A stretch of DNA of 64,000 bases from NCBI GenBank assembly GCA_031002005.1, contig JARYHS010013630.1:28487112-28551111 (forward strand), written 5' to 3'. This document shows positions 54,776-64,000 of the stretch, piece after piece (within the stretch, counting starts at the first letter, position 1; each line of letters starts with the position of its first letter). The translations under genes were made by a program, and so were the position numbers. The notes beneath the pieces were generated by a model, which was not told the origin of the DNA, did no database searches, and was given only the letters and a program-made list of their open reading frames with translations. The stretch is from Vandiemenella viatica. Its lineage: Eukaryota > Arthropoda > Insecta > Orthoptera > Morabidae.

Positions 54776-55424
54776 TTTCTAGGATTACTGGAAGTACAGT
54801 GGAATTTTGTTGTCGGAATTTTGAATTTCAGGAACTTAAAGAAAAGGAAAGAAGTAAGATTTAACACATTAGTTAAACTTAGTAAGTTCACTCTACAACG
54901 AAAATCGGAGGTATATAAAGTTATTAGGGTAGGAAGTAATTTCACGTTAGGAGTAGGCAAGGGGTAGATGCTTGGAAATTTACGAGTTTCAGACGGGAAG
55001 AACCTTAGAGTTTTAATGATCACATGAGTGAGTGAGTGAGTGACATAGTCTCTGAAGTTTGCATCCAAACTAAGAACAGTAATGAAATAAAATTTAGTAT
55101 GTTTGCTAAGATAACTGACATTTATGCATAACAGAAATTTGAGTCATGTAACCTTAATATGACCAAAGAAATTGAGGTTCAAAAATGGCCCAAATCTCTT
55201 CCAGAAAAGGGTAGGCAGTGCTACCGTTGGCTCGACTTGGCAAGTGCATTGTCATGCACCAAAATACCAGGAACTTTTTTAACTACGTATCACTCTCATA
55301 ATATAGACTCGACTCTACTTCTCATCTTTACCAATGTGGAAAGAATTCTTCTCATTCAGCTCACCATCATTCTATGCGTGACAATCTATAGTAGTGCGAA
55401 TGTTTCTTCAGATTCAGTATTGGG
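54776..55424. other. Unassigned flank with direct-repeat copies and TGAG microsatellite
   Basis: Short resemblances to 52561-52626 occur at about 54848-54893 and 55064-55129. A GTGA/TGAG microsatellite is at about 55025-55044. No gene recognised. Confidence 0.35.
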
Positions 55425-56215
55425 TTGTTGAATGTCAGTTATACTAAGAGAAATTTAAATTTTTTGTATTGGTTGAAGATAAATGTAAAGAACAGTCAGC
55501 TTATTAGGATTTCAGATGAAAAACTAAAGATTGATCACGATTATAAGGTGGGGAAAGAATTGCTTGTTCCAGACTTGAAATGTAAATACCTTGGCATAAC
55601 ATTTGGTAACAAACTCAAATGGGCAGGACACATTTGACATGTAGGAAAAGGTTTCAAAATCCTTTACTTGTTAGAGAGAGTGATGAGGGAATGAACCAGA
55701 CAGATAAGGGAATTGGGTTATAAAACTTCAGTCAGGCCATTGCTTGAATATGGTGGTGCAGTATGGGACCCACATTTTGGATATCAAATTCAAGAGTTGG
55801 AGGTGGTGCAAAGAAGGGCTGCTAGATTTGTCTCTGGAAGTTACCACAGAACACAATCAGTAACTGATATGATAAAGGAGCTTGGGTTCAGGAATATAGG
55901 AGGAGGGTGAAGAAAGTCATGGGAATGTGCAAGGTATAAATTGATGATGATGCATGGAAAGATATTTATGTAAGAATCAGGTGTGCTACATACAAGGGAA
56001 AAGATGACGCGGACAAGATTTTTTATTTTTTAGGTGAGGGGATCGGGGATTGGAATAAGTTACTGAGAGAAATAATGAATAATTAACAAATTAATTAATT
56101 AGCTGACATTTGTAGAGGGTGAAAGTAGATGGGTACTGTAAAGGGGAAAGATGGGTGTGTGTATAGAACTGCCATCCCAGCATGCGCTCCATCACAATTA
56201 AAATAAGTGATGAAA
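55425..56215 (+). mobile_element. CR1/L2-like LINE, 3' portion
   Basis: Broken frames: VKNSQLIRISDEKLKIDHDY, GKELLVPDLKCKYLGITFGN, MGYKTSVRPLLEYGGAVWDP, HFGYQIQELEVVQRRAARFV. The tail and 3' UTR end near 56215 with CCATCCCAGCATGCGCTCCA. Confidence 0.8.
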
Positions 56216-56899
56216 AGTGTTGTACGACTACATTCATAATTAAGATTTTAAAGGTGTATTTTAATTGATTCCACAGTGTAACAGTTTATTTGATTTTTCT
56301 CATTGTTAGTGTCATCACTTTCTTCCCTTTTAATAATTTTATGTACTTGTAAGTCTGTTATTTGCTTCATTATGATTTATGAGTCAGAAATAATATGCAT
56401 TTAATTGTTTTAATGAAAGTAGGCTCAGTTTTAACAAAATTTCCTTTAATTAAAACTACAATTATCAAACCAACACTCATTCCACATTTCTGAATGTCCT
56501 GAAAATTCTTGATGGAATTACTAATATGATTGTAATCAGAACTTCTCTCCAAAAAACTACAGGTTCCACAGCAACTATTCTGTCTAGTTTTTGTTTATAT
56601 CATTTCAAATTCTTTGTAGCAGTTTCCACAAGATGTAGCTCTATTCCCAACTAACTGCAATCTATATCTCTTTTTTTTTAGTCACATTACAATAAGAAAT
56701 GTCAGTGAACGTCAAGCTAGACTCTTCATCATGGAACTTTATTTTCCCTAATTTCACAACTAAGACAAACCAATAAATAAATAAATAATTTAACTTAAAA
56801 TGGTTAAATTCAGTCTCATTAGAATAGCTAATTTTTATTTCTATTTAGCCACATTGTTTAATGTGTTGTGTGTTTTTAATGCTTACCAACAATAATCAG
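56216..56899. other. Unassigned AT-rich stretch
   Basis: No gene or repeat recognised. Confidence 0.3.
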
Positions 56900-57023
56900 A
56901 AATCGTTTTATCATAGAGAAGATAATGAGAAGAGTCAGCTAACAAAAAAGAAGAAAGTTGTAAACAAAGGCATCCAGACAGATCCAGAGAAAGAAACTGT
57001 CCCAGTTGAAGATCTTACATCAG
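56900..57023 (+). CDS. Candidate host exon, unidentified
   Basis: A 124-bp stretch between an acceptor-like CAATAATCAG (ending 56899) and a strong donor CAGGTAGGT (57024) is open in one frame: KSFYHREDNEKSQLTKKKK, VVNKGIQTDPEKETVPVEDL, TS. Lys-rich and low complexity in part. The composition looks like real protein, but no family is recognised and no partner exon is assured. The upstream tract is weakly pyrimidine-rich. It could be an exon of a gene spanning this TE-rich area or chance. Confidence 0.25.
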
Positions 57024-58116
57024 GTAGGTACCGATATTTCCAACTCATAACTTTCTCATTTGATTACTGATATGTAGGTTTATAAAGAAATTGCTACCTT
57101 CGTGTGGGACTCATTGTAATAACATTATGGGGGATGGGTAATGAATGGTTTGACACACTGATACAACTGAAGACAAGAAAGGAGTAAGCTGGCAAAGATT
57201 AAATACTCCATTAGAAATAATAATTAATTTTGCAAAATGAGTAATATTCAGCATAGCCATCATTGATTGACATGATAACTACTTCTTCACTACCCTTTCC
57301 CAACATTTTTTGGTCGTATGCCTTTGATGAGTTATATTCATCGTTGGCATGGTCAGATTTGGAGCTTTGGTGTTACAGCTGCATGCCCATACTGGTGCAA
57401 AGCATTTATAACTGCTGCCAGATTGTACTATATTCTAATGGGGGAAGTGAAGTATTGGCATTTGTCCGTAAAATCTTTAACTATTTTCTCCATGTGATAA
57501 ATGTATTTTTTATTTGTGAAATATGTAGTTTATAAGGTGGAGATTGGGGGCTATCTTGACATTTGTCTTGATGGTTGTGGAAAACCGTCTAAAAACTACA
57601 GCCAGGATGGCTGGTATGCAGGGGTACTGGGTTCATGCTCAGCTCCGCAGTACCTCCCTGATCCATTGTTAATGATAGTTACAACTACTGATTCAGAGTG
57701 ACAGATTTTGCCTTGAAAATTTCAGGACTGTAGTTTCTGTGCTGGCCAGATGGCTCCATGTTGTAGTATTAAATGATTTAGTTTTGGCCAGTCTGCTTTA
57801 GCACACAACTGTTGTGTTTAGTAGAGCCTATGAAACACATCTCACTGCTGTTCCGCACTAGAAAAATTCCAAAGCAGTTCAGATGAAATGTCTGCAACAC
57901 CCTTAACTTCAAAGTATACACTAGTTACGCTAGGCTTAGCCTCAGTTACAATCCATTCAACATACAGTTCCTGTAGACTTGTAGGACTAAAATGAGATCA
58001 GATTCTTAAAAACATCAACAAAAAAACAATCCTCTTATATAAAATGCATTGTCTGAAGACTGTGTGTTCCTCATAGCTATTGGCTAGAGAACGGTCATGT
58101 GCCAGCCGTCACTCGC
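57024..58116. other. Unassigned stretch
   Basis: No coding domain or repeat recognised on either strand. Confidence 0.3.
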
Positions 58117-58435
58117 AAATTAACTGCCACCATAAAGTTACAATCGTACTTTCGTATAAATTTACATGTTGCTTTTTGTATATTTACAACTAGATGGAGA
58201 AATTCATGTAAGGAGAATGGTATTCGATGTTTACGCAATTTCAGCTGTATCAGTTGTAAGAAGTAGGTTAAACTATAACCTAAGATTTTTTGGCAAACGA
58301 TAAGAAACACGAACGTTATTAAAAGCTCGGAGAAATGTATGTAATTGTGAAATGTATCAATCAAATAAATGACAGGTATCCATTTTTGAAATTATGGTCC
58401 ATCATTTAAAGTAAAATGCATTTATTAATCGCAAT
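58117..58435 (+). repeat. Diverged 320-bp direct repeat, copy 1
   Basis: Shares with copy 2 (58762-59085) ACATGTTGCTTTTTGT, AGAAATTCATGTAA, AGGTTAAA..TAACCTAAGA, TCAAATAAATGACAG and AAAGTAAAATGCATTTA in the same order. Perhaps 70-75% similar. Non-coding, unknown family. Confidence 0.65.
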
Positions 58436-58761
58436 TCAACATTGATATTCTTGCCGCAAAATAGTGACCAGAGATATTAGAAATACATATGCAACTGCTA
58501 TGAAATTGCCATAATACAGTCATAGAGATCGCTTTTCATAGAATTTTATTCTTAAAAAAATGTTGAAAAACATTTCGGCTGAAAAAACGAGGAACTACGA
58601 GTACTTTTCAGTAACATGGTGCTAATGAAAGAAACATTTAAGAAACTTTAATTTCTCATGGTCTCTGCTATTACGTAACTGCATTGCCAGAAAAAATGTA
58701 ATAGTCTGTTGTGGAAGTAACTGCGCAAACATACGAATATCAGGGATAAAAAAAAAATTGA

Positions 58762-59085
58762 ATGCAATGCAAGTTACAATTGGTACGTTCGTTTAAATGT
58801 TACATGTTGCTTTTTGTTTATTTATGACAACCAGTTGCAGAAATTCATGTAAAGAGTAGGGTATTCAATGTTTATGTTATATTATCTGTATCATTTATAA
58901 GAACTAGGTTAAAACGTAACCTAAGAATTTATCCTGGCAGAAGATAAGAATTAATGAAGTCTATTAAAAATTCAGAGAAAGTTTACACAAAATGTATGAA
59001 TCATGAAATGTGTCATTCAAATAAATGACAGTTACATGTTTTTGATATTATACTTTCTGTCATTGAAAGTAAAATGCATTTAATT
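58762..59085 (+). repeat. Diverged 320-bp direct repeat, copy 2
   Basis: See blocks listed for 58117-58435. The 326 bp between the copies is unrelated AT-rich sequence. Confidence 0.65.
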
Positions 59086-59461
59086 AAATAAATCATAGTC
59101 AAATACTCCATTCTAACCACAGTATGGTACTCATCTCATGAAAATATCATTAAAAATGTTTGTTATTCATTTTTCCTTACAAGCTTTTCCAGAATAAATT
59201 CCTACTACCACCATAGGTGATGCCCGTCGTTATTCATATGAGGGTAATAGAAGCTGTAATATTAGTGGAGGTTGTGGTTAAGTTTACCAGAATCACAACT
59301 GACACATTTTGTTACAGCATGATGCACTCTGAAGTCAGTTTTACAAACCATTTAAACTGCTTTCATAAGTACCATATTACTGAAGGTATTTATTAATGTG
59401 GGTGGAAGTAATTCATATTTATCGTGCTGATTTGTGCCTGGACCAGGAATAAAATTGATAT
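59086..59461. other. Unassigned AT-rich stretch
   Basis: No gene or repeat recognised. Confidence 0.3.
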
Positions 59462-61392
59462 TTAATTTAATTGCAATGGAGCACAGGCTCCGGTGGCAAT
59501 TTCCCTACACTCCCATCTTTCCCCTATCCTGCACCTACCTACATTTTCCCTCTACAAATTTTATCTTTAAATTCTTTCAAAGTTTTCGGTAAATTATTCA
59601 TCATTTCTCTTGGTAACTCATTCCAATCCCTGACACCCTTACCTAAAAAAGAGAATCTTCCCACACCCTTGTGCCTGAAATCGAGTGCCAGCTTGTGGTC
59701 ATGTTCATCTTTTCCCTTCCATGCACTACTTTTCATACCTATTGCAATATCTTTCCATGCCTCATCGCCAGTATATGCCCTGTACACTCCCATGACCCTC
59801 CTCATCCTCCTCCTGTCTTGCAATGAATCCCATTCCAACTCCTTTATCATATCCGTCACTGATTGGATTCTGCGATAATTTCCAGAAACAAATCTAGCAG
59901 CCCTTTATTGCACCCTCTCCAACTGCTGTATTTGATACGTAAAATGAGGGTCCCATACTACACTACCATATTCGAGCAATGGTCTGACCAAAGTTTTGTA
60001 ACCCAATTCCTTGACTTCTCTCGTACATCCCCTCATCACTCTCTCCAACAAGTGCAGAACTTTGAAACCTTTTCCTACCACCTGTCCTATGTGTCCTGCC
60101 CAGTTAAGTTTGTTATCAAAAGTAATTCCAAGATATTTACATTTCAAGTCTTCAGCAAGCAATTCTTTCCCCACCTTATATTCATAATTAACCTTTTGTT
60201 TTTTATTTGTGTATCTAATAAGCTGACTCTTCTTTGCATTTATCTTCATTCCATGTTTACCAACCCAAGTAGATATCCTGTCCAGATCACCCTGCAACTG
60301 TTTACAATCCTCTATCGTTTTGATTCTTTTATACAGCATTATGTCATCTGCAAACAATCTAATTTCAGATAGTAAACAATCCACACAATTATTCATTAGA
60401 ATAATGAATAGCAATGGTCCCAATACGCTACCCTGTGGCACACCCATTTTTACTTCCACCTCTTTTGATACTACCTTTCCTACCCTAACTTTCTGTTTTC
60501 TACCTTTTAAAAATTCTTCTACCCAGCAAATGACTTTCTTATCCACTCCAATGGTTTTTACCTTATTTACTACCATTTTATGGCTTACTCTGTCAAACGC
60601 CTTAGACAGATCTAGTGCTACACTATCAATTTGGCCTCCCTTGTCCATTTCATCTGAAATATCTTGCATATATCCCACCAACTGAGATTCGCATGAATAT
60701 CCTTGCCTCAACCCATGTTGCCTGCTTGAAAACCACTTAAGTTCCCCACATATATTTCTGATGTGGTTGCATATCAATCTTTCTATTAATTTATCTACCA
60801 CTGAAGTCAAACTGATTGGCCTGTAATTCTCAACTCATATTTCTCACCCCTCCTTTATGTACCGGTACTACTATCGCACTTTTCCAGTCCTGTGGTAAGC
60901 AGCAAGTATCCAGACTCAATTTAAATAATATTTCAAGATAAGGTACAATGTCACATCCGGCTGTCTTTAAGATATTTATAGTAATATTATCTTCACCAGC
61001 CCCCTTATGTTTTTTCTGCTTTCTTATTTCCCTCAAGATTTCCTCATGGATGAATTTAATTTTTTTATTATTGTCATTTCTAATTGTGTTGTTAAGCTCG
61101 TTCCTCGAATTAGACCCTCCTGTTTCTGATTCATTGTCCCTAATGCTTTCACTAAACCAGTTACTTAAAATCTCTGCCTTTTTTCAAATCGTCAGTAACT
61201 TCTTCTCCATCCTTATCTATAAGTGTCTCTACATCCTCCCTTCCCTCAGTTTCCTGATATAGCCATAGAAATTTCTAGATGCATCAGTCAATGGTCCTCC
61301 TGCACTGACAATACTCTTCATAAACCCATCTTTAGCCATTTTCCTTGCTGTTATTAAGTCCTTGTTTAGTTGTTTTAAATATTCCCTACTAC
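59462..61392 (-). mobile_element. CR1/L2-like LINE, best preserved copy, runs into assembly gap
   Basis: 3' end near 59462 with an AATTTAAT-type tail and GCCACCGGAGCCTGTGCTCC (minus strand). It contains the whole RT and ORF2 tail, then the linker (61262-61392: AGGPLTDASRNFYGYIR, SREYLKQLNKDLITARK). It continues into the unsequenced gap, so its 5' extent is unknown. It serves as reference for the other copies. Confidence 0.9.
59539..60810 (-). pseudogene. ORF2 RT and C-terminal region of the CR1/L2-like LINE
   Basis: A 301-codon frame (60810-59905): LTS-like start with DKLIERLICNHIRN, ALDLSKAFDRVSHKMVVNKV (motif A), MGVPQGSVLGPLLFIILMNN (motif B), RLFADDIMLYKRIKTIEDCK (catalytic FADD), KCKYLGITFDNKLNWAGHIG and VVWDPHFTYQIQQLERVQ. 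One in-frame stop, TAA, follows. The same frame then continues to 59539 with AARFVSGNYRRIQSVTDMIK, GVYRAYTGDEAWKDIAIGMK and WNELPREMMNNLPKTLKEFK. A frame change near 60833 cuts it from the upstream ENYRPI block. Very close to active, but dead. Confidence 0.85.
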
Positions 61393-62392
61393 NNNNNNNN
61401 NNNNNNNNNNNNNNNNNNNNNNNNNNNNNNNNNNNNNNNNNNNNNNNNNNNNNNNNNNNNNNNNNNNNNNNNNNNNNNNNNNNNNNNNNNNNNNNNNNNN
61501 NNNNNNNNNNNNNNNNNNNNNNNNNNNNNNNNNNNNNNNNNNNNNNNNNNNNNNNNNNNNNNNNNNNNNNNNNNNNNNNNNNNNNNNNNNNNNNNNNNNN
61601 NNNNNNNNNNNNNNNNNNNNNNNNNNNNNNNNNNNNNNNNNNNNNNNNNNNNNNNNNNNNNNNNNNNNNNNNNNNNNNNNNNNNNNNNNNNNNNNNNNNN
61701 NNNNNNNNNNNNNNNNNNNNNNNNNNNNNNNNNNNNNNNNNNNNNNNNNNNNNNNNNNNNNNNNNNNNNNNNNNNNNNNNNNNNNNNNNNNNNNNNNNNN
61801 NNNNNNNNNNNNNNNNNNNNNNNNNNNNNNNNNNNNNNNNNNNNNNNNNNNNNNNNNNNNNNNNNNNNNNNNNNNNNNNNNNNNNNNNNNNNNNNNNNNN
61901 NNNNNNNNNNNNNNNNNNNNNNNNNNNNNNNNNNNNNNNNNNNNNNNNNNNNNNNNNNNNNNNNNNNNNNNNNNNNNNNNNNNNNNNNNNNNNNNNNNNN
62001 NNNNNNNNNNNNNNNNNNNNNNNNNNNNNNNNNNNNNNNNNNNNNNNNNNNNNNNNNNNNNNNNNNNNNNNNNNNNNNNNNNNNNNNNNNNNNNNNNNNN
62101 NNNNNNNNNNNNNNNNNNNNNNNNNNNNNNNNNNNNNNNNNNNNNNNNNNNNNNNNNNNNNNNNNNNNNNNNNNNNNNNNNNNNNNNNNNNNNNNNNNNN
62201 NNNNNNNNNNNNNNNNNNNNNNNNNNNNNNNNNNNNNNNNNNNNNNNNNNNNNNNNNNNNNNNNNNNNNNNNNNNNNNNNNNNNNNNNNNNNNNNNNNNN
62301 NNNNNNNNNNNNNNNNNNNNNNNNNNNNNNNNNNNNNNNNNNNNNNNNNNNNNNNNNNNNNNNNNNNNNNNNNNNNNNNNNNNNNNNNNNNN
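61393..62392. other. Assembly gap, 1000 N
   Basis: Exactly 1000 unknown bases, probably a fixed-size placeholder. It lies inside the 5' part of a CR1-like LINE, a repeat likely to have broken the assembly. Confidence 0.98.
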
Positions 62393-62745
62393 GAAAATGA
62401 ATTCCTGCAGTAGCTGTAGATATTTGGAAAGATTACCCAAATGCCCTAAATCAGCCACCATTTAACATTTTCATTTTATGGCTTTATTAAGCTTATTTTT
62501 CGAATTAACACTGCCTAAGCAGCCTGTGTAAGAAATTTCCAAATTTGTTAAGAAAATACTCATATTAAAGTCCTCAAACATATACTGACAATCTAAAATA
62601 GCTTGAAGTTGTTGCGCATTCACTGGGACTCGTCAAGGAATTTTATTTTGGTCTGAAAACTGTTGCACACGTTCGTTGGGTGATATTATTAAGTATCTAT
62701 TGCTCTTAGAGTTGTAAAATATATTGATCCTCAGAAATTTCACTT
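62393..62745. other. Unassigned stretch after the gap
   Basis: No gene or repeat recognised. The left LINE does not visibly continue here. Confidence 0.3.
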
Positions 62746-62753
62746 GAAAAGTG

Positions 62754-63264
62754 GGTTATTTTCGAGTTGGCGATACCGCTGCCTCGCGACTGTTAACGTG
62801 TCGTCATCGTGACGTCACGTTCACGTACAGTCAATTTTTGTGGCTATTGTGCCCTCACTACGCTCGGTCACAATAATTTAAAGCTGTACAATATCAACAT
62901 AAACTGATATCCCGAAGGTGCATCAGATGCAGGCGGCCGCTGGTAAGCGGCCGCAGATGTCCGATAACACAACCAGATGTTCAATGTTTGAGGTGAAGCT
63001 CACATTTCATCATAGAAATATTAGAAAATATAGTTGAACATCTGGTTGTGTTATCGGACATCTGCGGCCGCTTACCAGCGGCCGCCTGCATCTGATGCAC
63101 CTTCAGGATATCAGTTTATATTGATATTGTACAGCTTTAAATTATTGTGCCCTCGCGTAGCTCGGTCACAATAGCCACAAAAAATGATTGTACGTGAACG
63201 TGACGTCACGATGACGACACGTTAACAGTCGCGAGGCAGCGGTATCGCCAACTCGAAAATAACC
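62754..63264. mobile_element. Long-hairpin MITE, 231-bp arms, 8-bp target duplication
   Basis: 511 bp: left arm 62754-62984, loop 62985-63033, right arm 63034-63264. Arms are near-perfect inverted copies with only scattered differences by eye. Tips are GGTTATTTTCGAGTTGGCG. Exact 8-bp duplication GAAAAGTG at 62746-62753 and 63265-63272. Each arm contains the CRE-type palindrome GTGACGTCAC and a paired NotI-type GCGGCCGC sequence. No coding frame. An 8-bp duplication fits hAT or P superfamilies. Confidence 0.88.
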
Positions 63265-63272
63265 GAAAAGTG

Positions 63273-64000
63273 CCCTAACGTTAATCGGTGAGCTACTGGG
63301 AGAAGGTATATAGCGATGTATAATGATAACGCAAATGTTCCGTCGACTATATTATTTAGTACTATGGCTGACTGTAAAATAAGAACTAGGTAAGGACTTG
63401 TGCTATTCGCTTGAAATTTGTGACACACGTTCCTGTGGTCATACTTTTTAAGAAAAAGTGTACATGAAAGCAAAATGAAAAATACCTTTGACATGGTGCT
63501 TCATGAAAGTTACGAAACAATGCATTTCAATAGTAAAAAACTGTCATTTGGAGTAAAATTGTTCTTGCCAAAGTAGTATCTGCAATCTACAGCAACGAAT
63601 CTAAAACTAATTCGTCACATCTAATACTGTTGTAACGTAGTACATGTTTTTTTTTTTTTACTCTGGTCCAGGCTACATTACAACCTAACCACCATGCCAG
63701 TATATTGCCGTCAAAAATTGGGCGACGTTCATTTTTTAATGAAAACTAAATTCTTTGCTGTAACAATTCACGTATTTCTTCAATAGGAACCAGCTGGTCT
63801 GTTTTCACGAAAATGTGGAAGCTATTTACATTAATTGCAATAGTGTGTAGATACTATCTCTGGCGTGAACAACTTGAATGGAAATGGTCTCTACTAAGTT
63901 GCATCGTTTCATTTTTTTGTGGCACCATGTCTATGGTACGTTTCATTTCGCTTTCGTGTACAGTTTTTATCAAAAGGAACACGTGAGGAACATGTGTGAC
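63273..64000. other. Unassigned right edge
   Basis: AT-rich, no gene or repeat recognised. Confidence 0.35.

Noticed and set aside
61229..62465. Frames of 350-410 codons across the N run
   Set aside because: They consist almost entirely of unknown bases, so the lengths are artefacts of the gap.
1..64000. CRISPR arrays, bacterial operons, rRNA, LTR retrotransposon or endogenous virus
   Set aside because: No evenly spaced repeats, ribosomal sequence, gag-pol with protease/integrase, or paired LTRs were seen.

Overview
This is a repeat-dense piece of an arthropod, almost certainly insect, nuclear genome. Three things point there: one exon closely resembling the insect ecdysteroid cytochrome P450 CYP315A1 (shadow); tRNA-derived SINEs of a type common in insects; and a mix of non-LTR LINEs (RTE, CR1/L2-like, Jockey, I-like), Penelope-like elements, Tc1/mariner relatives and hAT-like MITEs. 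No bacterial operons, rRNA, complete tRNA genes, CRISPR arrays or viral genes are visible. A large hemimetabolous (polyneopteran-type) genome is my best guess, by inference only.

Layout. 0-4 kb: a decayed RTE LINE, a CR1-like LINE fragment and a SINE. 4-12 kb: AT-rich sequence with one SINE and no recognisable gene. 12.0-12.9 kb: an hAT-like MITE, then the CYP315A1-like exon on the minus strand with a clean splice donor. 13.9-22.2 kb: one CR1-like LINE split by a 5.3-kb I-like LINE with an 11-bp target duplication. 22-29.7 kb: a MITE half, RTE copy 2, a Jockey LINE split in frame by a Penelope-like element (PLE), a small candidate spliced gene, and a decayed CR1-like copy. 29.9-32.5 kb: the best preserved PLE, with a 656-codon RT/GIY-YIG frame. 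32.5-46.5 kb: more CR1-like copies, a 225-bp mini-PLE, a LINE-in-LINE, a SINE, another inverted PLE, RTE copy 3 carrying an hAT-like MITE, and possible host exons. 46.6-50.9 kb: a tandem repeat invaded by a PLE and a CR1-like LINE, the latter itself hit by a DD36E Tc1-like transposon and a third insert. 51-55 kb: a SINE, a fold-back MITE and an apparently intact DD82E transposon (460-aa transposase). 55-64 kb: CR1-like copies, a diverged direct repeat, a 1000-base assembly gap and a near-perfect 231-bp-arm hairpin element with an 8-bp target duplication.

The most coherent signal is the Penelope-like population. Five insertions have recognisable 12-16 bp target duplications. Four of them consist of two element copies joined head to head, with a 28-46 nt tail at only one end. 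Five of the insertions and a sixth remnant share a small RNA-like motif: a CUGANGA-like core, one extra base, a 5-6 bp stem whose two strands co-vary between families, then GAAA. This matches the hammerhead-ribozyme architecture known from PLE pseudo-LTRs, with a systematic one-base departure. Host-gene content is minimal, and TE copies range from eroded (RTE 1 and 3) to potentially functional (DD82E element).
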